A stretch of DNA of 64,000 nt from Rhodospirillaceae bacterium (GTDB taxonomy: Bacteria; Pseudomonadota; Alphaproteobacteria; Rhodospirillales; Rhodospirillaceae), in NCBI GenBank assembly GCA_029243545.1, contig JAQWRV010000011.1:310001-374000 (forward strand), in the 5' to 3' direction. The notes under the pieces were generated by a model, which had not been told where the DNA came from, did not search any database, and saw only the letters and a list, made by a program, of their open reading frames with translations. Shown piece by piece: positions 9,901 to 17,111 of the stretch. Position 1 is the first letter of the stretch. Each line of letters starts with the position of its first letter. The position numbers were made by a program, and so were the translations under genes.

Positions 9901-10105
9901 CAATACGCTGCAGAATCGACTCTTCAATTTCCGCCGGGGAAGCACCGAGATACTCAACTTCAACCTTAATCGTATCGAGGCTTAGCTCCGGAAAAACTTC
10001 GATGGGAATGATGAAGGCATTGAGAACGCCGAAAGCAAGCATGAACACCATCAACAAATTGGCAGCGACGCCGTGCCGCGCCATCCATTCGATGATGCCC
10101 TTCAC
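6932..10105 (-). CDS. RND efflux permease (AcrB/HAE1-type)
   Basis: Inner-membrane proton-driven multidrug exporter of 1,057 residues, the usual length for this class. It begins with the standard first helix and large periplasmic loop (FPELSLDTIKVEV, GASPAEIEE, EGIDGLQDVT). The TM4 proton-relay aspartates are present (GIVVDDAIV, about residues 394-402). Twelve membrane helices are expected. The start overlaps the adaptor stop by 4 bp (ATGA-type), so the two are co-translated. It works with the upstream adaptor and an outer-membrane TolC-like channel not encoded here. Control by the divergent TetR protein is likely. Substrates are unknown. Confidence 0.95.
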   Translation of the reverse strand: MKGIIEWMARHGVAANLLMVFMLAFGVLNAFIIPIEVFPELSLDTIKVEVEYLGASPAEIEESILQRIEERVEGIDGLQDVTATAIENVGTVSIELATGEDSAQKLDEIKAEIDRITTFPAGAEKPKVSEVSNRQRVIEIAVVGDVGERTLKELANKIKGDLTLTNDISLIEVSSARDYEISVEVDNATLRAYSFSLPELAQIIRRESLDLPGGEIESLDEDVVLRTLGRNYDRKDFSEIVVLTGSNGAQVQLADLANVDDGFRDQDLISLFDNKPAVFVKVFRTGDEQVLSVVDTVNRYLVEELEPTLPPETTVIVWRNDADELKSRLNLLLKNGLIGLVLVIITLTLFLDVRLAFWTSLGILVAFVAAIGVINGIDGTINQIALFGFILAIGIVVDDAIVIGENIYAANESGASPLEGAIRGAQRVSVPVLFAVATTIAAFSPLLMVPGTGGKFLGQMPAVVIILLLLSLLEAMLVLPYHLSRHNFRGQKKPGPLLARIQSVQIVFSSGLKRFVEGPLDRALQFVTTHPWVIVSAGMAMIMISFGFVAGGYVKVQFFPVVEGRYVTATMELKPGTPLAQTQEMARRVESIGREVETELQALLPENSPPLITAVYALIGSQDFAAPPFGGVSIFPDANKASVVFELLEPEDRPLSAQLFQDKWRDAVGNPPGIRRLFFSSQLFNLGEPVQVELSADTPENLAHATALVEDELRQIAGVFDVRNDLDEGKKEIELRLKPQARTYGLTLDDLAQQVRSAFFGAEALRVQRGREEVRVYVRLPRAERDSIADLLNYRIKVPGRDYVPLSAVADLSEGLSPSTIKRRNSRRIVAITANVDNVSITGQEVTAELEGVILPRLARNLPGVKFDFGGEQREQRRALPALWQNFVLALFVIYALLAIAFGSYIQPLIIMAAIPFGVIGAIIGHLLLGINLTLPGIFGIVGLSGVIVNGALVMVDFINEERQNGKPARAAIIDGAKSRFRPIMLTALTTFFGVFPLIIERSVQAQFLVPVACSIGFGVLFGTAVQLLIVPALATIQAEGLRASLGFARPAPQPAE

Positions 10106-11361
10106 CGCCGTGCACCGCCTTGATCAGCAATACTCACTTTAAGTCCGGCGGCGGCAATCGCGAGATCGCTAACGATTAATTGAGCGCCATCTAATATTTC
10201 CGGTGAGCGTACCGCCACCATGGCTCCTTGATCCTGAACAAGATCGATTTTCACCACCTGGATCGATTGATTGTTGTCCACCAGCCAAATCGTGTCGCTG
10301 TTTCTCAGAGCAACACGGGGAATGAGTGCATAGGATAAGGTCATGCCCTCAATCTCAACGGCCGCATAAGTTCCAATCAGCATGGGCGGCGCCTCGGCCA
10401 GCGTATCTTGCGCATGGTCTTCGCCAAGGCGCCCCACCTGTGTTGGGTTCGGCACTCTAATTACAACATCGATTGTGCGGGTTTCTGGATCTATCCCTGC
10501 CTCAACGCGATCAACGTAGCCGTCCCAGCTATAAAGGCGTTCGCGAAAGGGCAGGGTTGCTTTAGCGCGTGGGGCCTGTCGGCGCTGCGTGTCCCATAGC
10601 CCGGGGATGAGAGCCGCTTCTCGATCTGAGAACGGCACGACGATTTCAAAAATATCAGACGCGTAAACCCGCCCGATCTCTGTACCGGGCTGGACAACGG
10701 AACCTATATCAATCTGCTCTGTCAAAACGCGACCATCAAACGGAGCGGTGATGGCGGTCCGTTCCAAGTCGATTGCCCGCGCAGAAATGAGGGCGTCAAG
10801 TCCAGCGATTTGCGCGCGCGCACGATCGCGCTGATTCAACGTTTCGTCCCGGCGCCGCTCGCTGGCCGCTCCGCTTTGGGTCAACTGCTGGTCGCGCGCT
10901 AACTGTTTGCCTGCGAAATCCAGGTCCGCCTGGCGGGCCAGCCGGTCAGCCGCCACTTGATCCAGAGCTGCCTGATAGGGACGGGGGTCAATGCGGGCAA
11001 GCGTGTCACCTTGTTTGAAGCTGCCACCTGTGACGAGCGCAGGGCTGGTCTCAACAATCTCTCCCGACACTTGAGCGACCAGAAGCACCTCAGCGCGGGG
11101 CCGCACCGGGCCATTTCCCTTTACCGGTATCGGACCCCTGGTTATTTCGATGGCCTGAACCTGAACCAGTGGCGCGTTGACCACACGCGGGACCTGACCG
11201 GGGTCCGGCGCCAGTACTTGCAAAAGAACGAATCCCAAAATCCCCGCCGCAATAAGGCCGCCGGAGACCAAACCCCAGCGTTTGCCGTGATCAGCCTCTT
11301 GCGCATCACTGTTAAGCGATGGCTCAGCCTCCGCGCTGGTTGGCACCACGCGCTCGTTCAT
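10102..11361 (-). CDS. RND efflux periplasmic adaptor (membrane fusion protein)
   Basis: HlyD/AcrA-type adaptor, 419 aa, bridging the RND permease and an outer-membrane channel. A cytosolic N-terminal stretch of about 28 residues is followed by one anchor helix (VSGGLIAAGILGFVLLQVL). The lipoyl half-motifs VSGEIVETS and APFDGRVLTEQIDIGSVV flank an alpha-hairpin (about residues 140-200), and a beta-barrel region follows with VDRVEAGIDPETRTIDV. It is the first gene of the efflux operon, and its start codon lies 34 bp from the intergenic palindrome. Confidence 0.93.
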   Translation of the reverse strand: MNERVVPTSAEAEPSLNSDAQEADHGKRWGLVSGGLIAAGILGFVLLQVLAPDPGQVPRVVNAPLVQVQAIEITRGPIPVKGNGPVRPRAEVLLVAQVSGEIVETSPALVTGGSFKQGDTLARIDPRPYQAALDQVAADRLARQADLDFAGKQLARDQQLTQSGAASERRRDETLNQRDRARAQIAGLDALISARAIDLERTAITAPFDGRVLTEQIDIGSVVQPGTEIGRVYASDIFEIVVPFSDREAALIPGLWDTQRRQAPRAKATLPFRERLYSWDGYVDRVEAGIDPETRTIDVVIRVPNPTQVGRLGEDHAQDTLAEAPPMLIGTYAAVEIEGMTLSYALIPRVALRNSDTIWLVDNNQSIQVVKIDLVQDQGAMVAVRSPEILDGAQLIVSDLAIAAAGLKVSIADQGGARR

Positions 11362-11389
11362 CGAAAAGTCCCTTTCTGTTCAGCCACTC

Positions 11390-11418
11390 TTGCTGACTGA
11401 CTAGTTAGTCAGTAGATT
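11390..11418 (+). promoter_or_regulatory. Palindromic TetR-type operator inside a promoter spacer
   Basis: ACTGACTA-GT-TAGTCAGT at 11396-11413 is a perfect 8-bp inverted repeat with a 2-bp centre, in the 91-bp gap between the adaptor and the regulator. On the plus strand TTGCTG (11390-11395) and TAGATT (11413-11418) are separated by 17 bp and form a sigma70-like promoter whose spacer is the palindrome. Binding there would repress the regulator and probably also the divergent pump. The binding itself is inferred. Confidence 0.7.
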
Positions 11419-11452
11419 AGGGCCTCGACCTTCAATTGGCAACGGAGAAAAG

Positions 11453-12088
11453 GTGGCTATGTCCGGGGCAGTCCTCGACAAAAAAAACGCGCGTGCTGCT
11501 CAGAAAGAAGCGCGCCCAAAGGAAATAGTCGATGCTGCACTTGCGGTCTTCGCGCGGGATGGATTTGCGGGCGCTCGATTGGACGACGTCGCTGAGAAGG
11601 TTGGTATTAGTAAAGGCACGATCTACCTGTATTTCGATACCAAAGAAGAGCTTTTTAAAGCGTGTGTTAGAGAAACAGTTGGCGCCCACATAGCAGGTTC
11701 AAGGGACTTTGCAGCCAGCTACGAAGGGGCTACGTCTGGACTGTTGCGTGAGCTCGTTGGAAGGATTGGTGATCGGATGTCGAAAGGTGATTTTCGTACG
11801 ATCCTTCTTCTTCTTATTTCAGAGAGCAGCCGTTTTCCCGAACTGGTTTCGTTTTATCATACCGAAATTATCAGTTCGGGCCTCGAAGTGCTGAGCGCCG
11901 TGATCCAAAGAGGGGTCGACAGCGGAGAGTTTCGTAAGACCGGGCTTGAAACATATCCGATGCTCCTAATCAGTCCCCTTATAATGTCTGTGATATGGAA
12001 CCATCTCTTCTCGAGCATGCGGCAACTTGATGTCGATGTTGTGCTCAAAGCACATCTCGATACGATCCTGGATGGACTGCGCGCCTAA
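11453..12088 (+). CDS. TetR/AcrR-family transcriptional regulator
   Basis: A 211-aa dimeric repressor. The N-terminal helix-turn-helix reads EIVDAALAVFARDGF, then LDDVAEKVGISKGTIYLYF, then KEELFKACV (about residues 24-75), the classical TetR signature. The C-terminal half is a hydrophobic ligand-binding and dimer domain (IVHLF-like helices ending VVLKAHLDTILDGL). It begins at GTG 11453 with GGAG six bases upstream; ATG 11459 is an alternative. Its position divergent from the RND operon, with a palindrome between, indicates local autoregulation and drug-responsive control of the pump. Confidence 0.92.
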   Translation: MAMSGAVLDKKNARAAQKEARPKEIVDAALAVFARDGFAGARLDDVAEKVGISKGTIYLYFDTKEELFKACVRETVGAHIAGSRDFAASYEGATSGLLRELVGRIGDRMSKGDFRTILLLLISESSRFPELVSFYHTEIISSGLEVLSAVIQRGVDSGEFRKTGLETYPMLLISPLIMSVIWNHLFSSMRQLDVDVVLKAHLDTILDGLRA

Positions 12089-12112
12089 TACTTGCTCCGT
12101 TCCCCTCAATGG

Positions 12113-13144
12113 TCAGGTCTCATGAGCTATAACTGACCACGTGAATCCATCCGGCGCCTTGAAAGAAAAAGCGGGAGCGTCAAATTCATCGCCTGTAATT
12201 CCGGTAACGTGCGTGGCCGAAGATTCTGTGACCTTCTGGTGCATCGCGCTTACATCGCCCACTCTGACCGTATAGAGGCTATAGCCCAGGTGCCCGGGCT
12301 GGGCGCGATCCAAGCGGTCATCTGCCGGTTTAGGCGAACGCATAATGAAGCACCGTAGCCGGCCCGGAAGATGTTCCGCCGGATCATCGCCTGCCTCCGG
12401 GTCGTCGAAGTCCACTTCTGAGAAAGATTCCTCAGGTGTGAGATGAAACATGTCGCTTGGCATGTAACCCGGCTCGTACTCGATATCGACCTGGTGATAT
12501 CTTTTGAAACCGATGACATCTTCATAAAAATCAAAAACACCGATGTCTTCACCTTGAACAACGAGCGCCATGTGACAGCCCTCGCTCAGCCGCAAAGGAG
12601 AGGCAGTATTTATGGTTCCATACTTGGGCACTGAAAAGTTCATGCGGGTCATGGCGACCAGTTGCGCTTCGGGGAGAAACAAGAGCACATCACCCGACGC
12701 GGCAAGAACGTCTCGAAACGGTTTCTTGTCTTTCATCTTCTTTGCCAAGTCGAAATTATAGTGGGGGCCAACCAAGTGAATGGAATTGCCTTGCCGGCGC
12801 CAAATTTCACCATGGACGTAGGCATTAGCGATATTATCGGTGCGATGCACGGACCAACGGCAGCCATGGGTGCGCAGCGGAGCCATTTGCAGCCCCGGAC
12901 CGATGGGCTTATCCCATTTCATCAGACGTATGAGGCCGGCTGTAGCGTCTTGGTGCAGTAGCCGGATGCTTGAGAGAGCAGAATCAACCCCGTATAACTC
13001 CTTCGCCTGTTCTGCTGGCAAACGGCCTTCCGGTCCCCGGCGATAGCCGCAGGCTGCCCAAAACTCTGCGGCGGCGTCTAAGTCATCAACACCCACACCG
13101 ATGTCATGGATCCCACCGTTTAGACCGCTCTTCGCATGTGCCAT
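12113..13144 (-). CDS. VOC-family protein (glyoxalase/dioxygenase fold)
   Basis: A 343-aa protein with two VOC modules. The first begins GGIHDIGVGVDDLDAAAEFWAA, the second contains SEGCHMALVVQGEDIGVFDFYED, and a late segment HLGYSLYTVRVGDV precedes a C-terminal GFTWSVIAHE. His and Glu residues typical of metal sites are present, but the reaction is not recognisable. The open frame extends upstream to 13480, yet that part overlaps the divergent kinase gene. ATG 13144, with AAGGGAGCG before it, is clearly the start. It converges with the TetR gene. Confidence 0.72.
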   Translation of the reverse strand: MAHAKSGLNGGIHDIGVGVDDLDAAAEFWAACGYRRGPEGRLPAEQAKELYGVDSALSSIRLLHQDATAGLIRLMKWDKPIGPGLQMAPLRTHGCRWSVHRTDNIANAYVHGEIWRRQGNSIHLVGPHYNFDLAKKMKDKKPFRDVLAASGDVLLFLPEAQLVAMTRMNFSVPKYGTINTASPLRLSEGCHMALVVQGEDIGVFDFYEDVIGFKRYHQVDIEYEPGYMPSDMFHLTPEESFSEVDFDDPEAGDDPAEHLPGRLRCFIMRSPKPADDRLDRAQPGHLGYSLYTVRVGDVSAMHQKVTESSATHVTGITGDEFDAPAFSFKAPDGFTWSVIAHET

Positions 13145-13255
13145 CGTTCGCTCCCTTTTCTGAACTGTGCGTCGCCGAGCGCCAGAGTTCAAGGGATCAA
13201 GTCTTGACAGGAGGCCATGCCACTCTGTTTGCTTGGCCACACTTTGGGGATTCAG

Positions 13256-14230
13256 ATGGTTTTTCCGGTTATCCACTCGACACTTGATCCAAAAGCGCTC
13301 ATGCAGGAAATCGAAGAACGATATGCCTTGCAAGGCAAAGTCCGCTGCCAGCTCATGAGCCGAGCCAACAATGACTTTTACGAAGTTACGGCAGCTGGAG
13401 CGCGATTCGCACTGCGTGTGGCCAAAGCCAACTTTCGGACCACAGATGAATACCTCTTTGAGGCGCAATATGTCAGTCATTTAAAGGCAGAAGGCTGCCT
13501 CGTTCCTGCTCCTGTCCCGGCGCAAGACGGCAGCTACTTTTTTGAAGTCGAGGCACCCGACGGCACGCGGGCAATCACGCTAATGAATTGGTTGGACGGC
13601 AAACCGTTCAATGAGAAACTTTCGAATAACGACGCAGCCAAAATGGGTGCTGCACTGGCTTCGCTTCATAACGCCGGAGAGTCGTTTAAGTCCCAGTCAA
13701 CGCGAAGCATAAGCACAGTAGATATTCTCAATGAACGGATGCCTGATCTTTACGCCTTACTTGAAGCTGACTCTGAACATCAAAAATTCTATAGAGATGC
13801 GACGGCAAAAGTCGTGGCAGAATACGCAAATTTGGACCCCAAAAGTTTACGGTATGGTCCCGTGCACGGAGATTTCCAGTTCGCCAATGTTATGCGAACG
13901 GGTGATGGCGCTATTGCCGTTTTAGATTTTGATACCTGTGGCACAGGACTTTATGCGGAAGACCTTTATACGTTCATTTGGCGCAGCGACATGGAAATTC
14001 GATCAGAGTCCGTCAATCAAGCGTTCGTCGAGGGATACCAAGGTGTGCGGCCATTAAACGCCGAAGAACTGAACGGCGGTCCGCTGTTCCGCGTCGCGAG
14101 AGACCTCGTCATGTCATCGACGTATGCTATTCTTATCAACCGGGTCGGGCCTGTCCCCGGTTTCGATGGAGATTTCCAGCCTTTCACGCAGTTGGCGCGC
14201 CAGCACCTTCAATATGCAGAGCTAGATTGA
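13256..14230 (+). CDS. APH/SrkA-type phosphotransferase, copy 1
   Basis: Protein-kinase-like fold enzyme of the aminoglycoside phosphotransferase/homoserine kinase II/SrkA class, 324 aa. The catalytic loop is VHGDFQFANVM, the metal-binding segment VLDFDTCGTG and the N-lobe ALRVAK. The preferred start is ATG 13256, with GGGGA upstream. The next gene is a paralogue 13 bp downstream, and the two share order and motifs (YALQGKVRCQLMSR / YGLKGDVRCRLLSR at the N-terminus). It is first in a co-directional group with a 2OG oxygenase and a sulfotransferase. The substrate could be a small molecule, a modified metabolite or protein Ser/Thr; sequence cannot decide. Confidence 0.82.
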   Translation: MVFPVIHSTLDPKALMQEIEERYALQGKVRCQLMSRANNDFYEVTAAGARFALRVAKANFRTTDEYLFEAQYVSHLKAEGCLVPAPVPAQDGSYFFEVEAPDGTRAITLMNWLDGKPFNEKLSNNDAAKMGAALASLHNAGESFKSQSTRSISTVDILNERMPDLYALLEADSEHQKFYRDATAKVVAEYANLDPKSLRYGPVHGDFQFANVMRTGDGAIAVLDFDTCGTGLYAEDLYTFIWRSDMEIRSESVNQAFVEGYQGVRPLNAEELNGGPLFRVARDLVMSSTYAILINRVGPVPGFDGDFQPFTQLARQHLQYAELD

Positions 14231-14243
14231 TAGCCCTATTCTC

Positions 14244-15218
14244 ATGACCTTCCCTGTTAGTCAGTCTGTTTTAGATGCGGATGCTCTGGCGGGCGAACTG
14301 ATCAAGCGATACGGCCTTAAGGGTGACGTTCGCTGCAGGCTGCTGAGTCGCGGAATGAATGATATATATCGTATTGGCCACCAGGCCGGCCCACACGCAC
14401 TAAAAGTTGAGCGCGTTGGCAAAAGTACGAAGACAGAATTCTCGTATGAACAAGACTATGTGCAGCATTTGTCTGTTCAAGGTATTGAGGTTTCTAGCCC
14501 CGTAGCCCTCTTAGATGGGTCTATGTTTTTTTCGGTCACGGCGCCTGAAGGTCAGCGCCATATTGTCATGATGCGGTGGCTTGAGGGCGTTCCCTATGCC
14601 GGAGATTTTTCTGAAGACGATGCATTTCGCATGGGGGCACTTCTTGGCCGCATGCATCTTTCGGCGAGTAGTTTTACTAGTCCCCATGAAAAATTAGTGG
14701 ACTCCGAAAGAAAGGTGCATGAACGCCTGCCATACCTCCTTGCAATGGTTGAGCCGCAATCTGACGATCACGAATTTCTGGCGCGCGCTGCAGAGACCGT
14801 TCTTGAGCAACTTGGATCCCCTGACTGGAAAAACATCCCTCGGGGTCCGTGTCATGGAGACTTGCAATGTGCAAACGTCATGAAGTTGGCTTTTGGGGGA
14901 TTGGGGGCCTTCGACTTTTCTGATTGTGGCCATGATCCGCTGGTAAAGGATATCGCGGCTTTCAACTGGCGCAACGATTTTAACGACCGGCCTCAGGCGA
15001 TTAACCGATCATTCGTTGACGGATATGATTCTATTCGCCGTCTTTCAGATAGTGAGCGCGCAGTGTTGCCGCTGTTCCGTGTGCTGCGGCATATTTTCAT
15101 TACGTCAACCATGGCGCAGTACGTCAATCGTATCGGCCCAGTCGTTGGATTTGATAGAAAGCTCGACTTCTATTTCGACATGCTGCGTCGATATTGCTGT
15201 GAAGCCGGAATTGTATAA
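14244..15218 (+). CDS. APH/SrkA-type phosphotransferase, copy 2
   Basis: Tandem paralogue of the preceding kinase, also 324 aa. The catalytic loop is CHGDLQCANVM and the metal segment FDFSDCGHD, so the first position after DF is Ser instead of Asp while the following Asp is kept. The shared C-terminal signature VNRIGPVVGF matches INRVGPVPGF in copy 1. Sequence divergence between the copies is large, which suggests an old duplication with separate substrates or a heteromeric role. Spacing of 13 bp supports one transcript with copy 1. Confidence 0.82.
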   Translation: MTFPVSQSVLDADALAGELIKRYGLKGDVRCRLLSRGMNDIYRIGHQAGPHALKVERVGKSTKTEFSYEQDYVQHLSVQGIEVSSPVALLDGSMFFSVTAPEGQRHIVMMRWLEGVPYAGDFSEDDAFRMGALLGRMHLSASSFTSPHEKLVDSERKVHERLPYLLAMVEPQSDDHEFLARAAETVLEQLGSPDWKNIPRGPCHGDLQCANVMKLAFGGLGAFDFSDCGHDPLVKDIAAFNWRNDFNDRPQAINRSFVDGYDSIRRLSDSERAVLPLFRVLRHIFITSTMAQYVNRIGPVVGFDRKLDFYFDMLRRYCCEAGIV

Positions 15219-15348
15219 TGGCAGCAGACCCGCTATAGAATTGGCCACGAACATCGAATTCTTGTCCTGTGACATTAAGCATGGCGGCGGCAGCAAATTC
15301 AGAGAGTTTTGTTGCAAGGTTTTGGTCAAAGATTAGAGATAAAAACAG

Positions 15349-16092
15349 GTGAATAATCTTCTTACAGAAGCCCAAGAATCAATCGCTGAGTCCTTCAAAC
15401 ATTCATTGGGCGAGTCTTTGCAACCTCAATCGGTTGAACAAAACCCTTCCCCGCATTTTTACGGTCATAACGTATTCGCAAATGGTTTTTTTGACCGCAT
15501 TCGAGCTCATCTTCCAGAGAGCAAATTTTACGGTGGGGTCAAAGGCAGGACAGGTAACGTAAGGGCGCAGAAATCGCGCCTAGCGCTACCCATGACGGAC
15601 GACAATCTTTCGCAGTTGCCAGGTCAGTTGAGACCGTTCTGGAGCGAGGCAACTAAATATTTTCAATCAAACGAATTTCTAAGTCTGGCCATTTCCGCTT
15701 ATCAACCTTTTCTGAAGGAGGTGCGGCCCGATTTGATCAATCATAGCCGGTTTGATATTCGTTTCGAATTGCTCCGGGATACGACGGCTTATGGCATCGG
15801 TCCTCATGCTGATCACCCGAACAAAGTAATGACCCTGTTGTTTTATCTGTCAGGCGGTGAAACCAGTGAAGCGCTCGGAACTTCTTTTTACATACCTAAA
15901 CAGAGCGGTTTCAAGTGCGGTACCGGCCGGCATCATGACAATGAAAAATTTAATCTGTACAAAACATACCCGTATGCCCCGAACACAGTTCTTTCCTTCT
16001 TAAGAACGGATACGTCCTTTCACGGCGTAGAAGTCATTGAAGAAGAGAATGTGCAACGGGATGTTTTGCGCTGGATGCTGTGGAAAGCCTGA
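15349..16092 (+). CDS. 2-oxoglutarate/Fe(II)-dependent oxygenase-like protein
   Basis: A 247-aa protein with the double-stranded beta-helix iron site: GPHADHP (His153, Asp155), distal SFHGV (His225) and RDVLRWM as the probable 2-oxoglutarate Arg. An internal FYLSGG and a TSFYIPK strand fit the prolyl-4-hydroxylase-like group. It starts at GTG 15349. It is followed at once by a sulfotransferase (about 45 bp to the preferred start), a pairing that suggests hydroxylation of a substrate then sulfation of the new hydroxyl; this is inference. The 130-bp gap upstream holds no clear gene. Confidence 0.75.
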   Translation: MNNLLTEAQESIAESFKHSLGESLQPQSVEQNPSPHFYGHNVFANGFFDRIRAHLPESKFYGGVKGRTGNVRAQKSRLALPMTDDNLSQLPGQLRPFWSEATKYFQSNEFLSLAISAYQPFLKEVRPDLINHSRFDIRFELLRDTTAYGIGPHADHPNKVMTLLFYLSGGETSEALGTSFYIPKQSGFKCGTGRHHDNEKFNLYKTYPYAPNTVLSFLRTDTSFHGVEVIEEENVQRDVLRWMLWKA

Positions 16093-16137
16093 GATTTGAC
16101 GATTTCTCCTGATCAGACGCCGGAGAGCTCGAATTCC

Positions 16138-17085
16138 ATGAATGGTGAACGTCAGAAAGTGACAATTAACTTTCTGGGCCAACCCATGATTTTGATAACG
16201 CAAATTCAGAGATCTGGTGGAACGCTACTATCTCAACTCTTCGATGGGCACCCTCAAATCTATGCGCATCCGCACGAACTTCACATTGGGCGACCAAAAA
16301 AATGGGATTGGCCCAGTCTTGACCTTAACGGCGACCCAAGTACGTGGTTCGGTAGTCTTTATGAACAACCGCTCGAAATTTTTTATAACAAAGGATATAT
16401 GAAGCCCGGCTCAAATCCGCACGCTCGAAAAGAAATGCATCCATTCTCGTTTAACCCCGCTTTGCAGCAGGCAGTGTTTCTAGAGGTGTTAAAAATTAAG
16501 CCCGCTCGGCACCAAAGAGATGTTCTCAATGCTTATTTCACGTCCTTTTTTGCAGCCTGGGCTGATACGGAAAACGGCCCAGACAAGAAGTACGTAACGG
16601 CATTTTGTCCACGTGTTTTGATGATTCCGGATAGTAAAGAGCGCTATATCCAGGACTATCCTGATGGTTACATCATATCGTCGGTGCGCGACCCGAGGAC
16701 GTGGTACGCCTCAAGCAGTCTACATAGCATCCAGTACAAAGATGTGCGCGATGCCATCGCGCTTTGGAAGCGGTCCACTGAAGGAATCATAAATCTTAAA
16801 AAGGCGCGGCCCGATTACATCTTTTTATCGACGTATGAGAATTTTGTGAACAAAACCGAGGAAGTAATGTCTCACATGGCTTCTTTTGTCGGGATTAACT
16901 TTGACGAGTCTTTGCTGATGCCGACCTATGCATCGAAGCCCATTCTGCCCAATTCGTCGTATGCCCGGAATTCATACGGGGTGAATACGCAGTCTACAAA
17001 AACTGATGCAGAGTTAGATAGTGATGACAAGGCATACATAGAGCGTGAAGCAATGCCACTCTATGAAGAGGCGGCGGGGCTTTAG
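16138..17085 (+). CDS. Sulfotransferase family protein
   Basis: PAPS-dependent sulfotransferase fold, about 315 aa. The 5'-phosphosulfate loop QRSGGTLLSQLFDGHP is near residues 24-39 and the 3'-phosphate-binding segment SSVRDPRTWYASS is in the middle; FLSTYENFV and the late EREAMPLYEEA helix also fit. ATG 16138 is preferred (GGAGAG upstream), although a TTG at 16096 is in frame and would add 14 residues. The acceptor is unknown. Context (2OG oxygenase upstream, two kinases before it) points to tailoring of one metabolite or cell-surface molecule. Confidence 0.83.
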   Translation: MNGERQKVTINFLGQPMILITQIQRSGGTLLSQLFDGHPQIYAHPHELHIGRPKKWDWPSLDLNGDPSTWFGSLYEQPLEIFYNKGYMKPGSNPHARKEMHPFSFNPALQQAVFLEVLKIKPARHQRDVLNAYFTSFFAAWADTENGPDKKYVTAFCPRVLMIPDSKERYIQDYPDGYIISSVRDPRTWYASSSLHSIQYKDVRDAIALWKRSTEGIINLKKARPDYIFLSTYENFVNKTEEVMSHMASFVGINFDESLLMPTYASKPILPNSSYARNSYGVNTQSTKTDAELDSDDKAYIEREAMPLYEEAAGL

Positions 17086-17111
17086 GCGTGAACTCTGCCG
17101 CCCTTAAGAAT

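Noticed and set aside
12113-13480. 455-residue version of the minus-strand VOC protein
   Set aside because: The extra 112 residues overlap the divergent kinase gene and lack family sequence; the strong ribosome site is at 13144.
12113-17085. Possibility of a secondary-metabolite gene cluster
   Set aside because: Tailoring-type enzymes are present but there is no PKS, NRPS, terpene or RiPP core enzyme.
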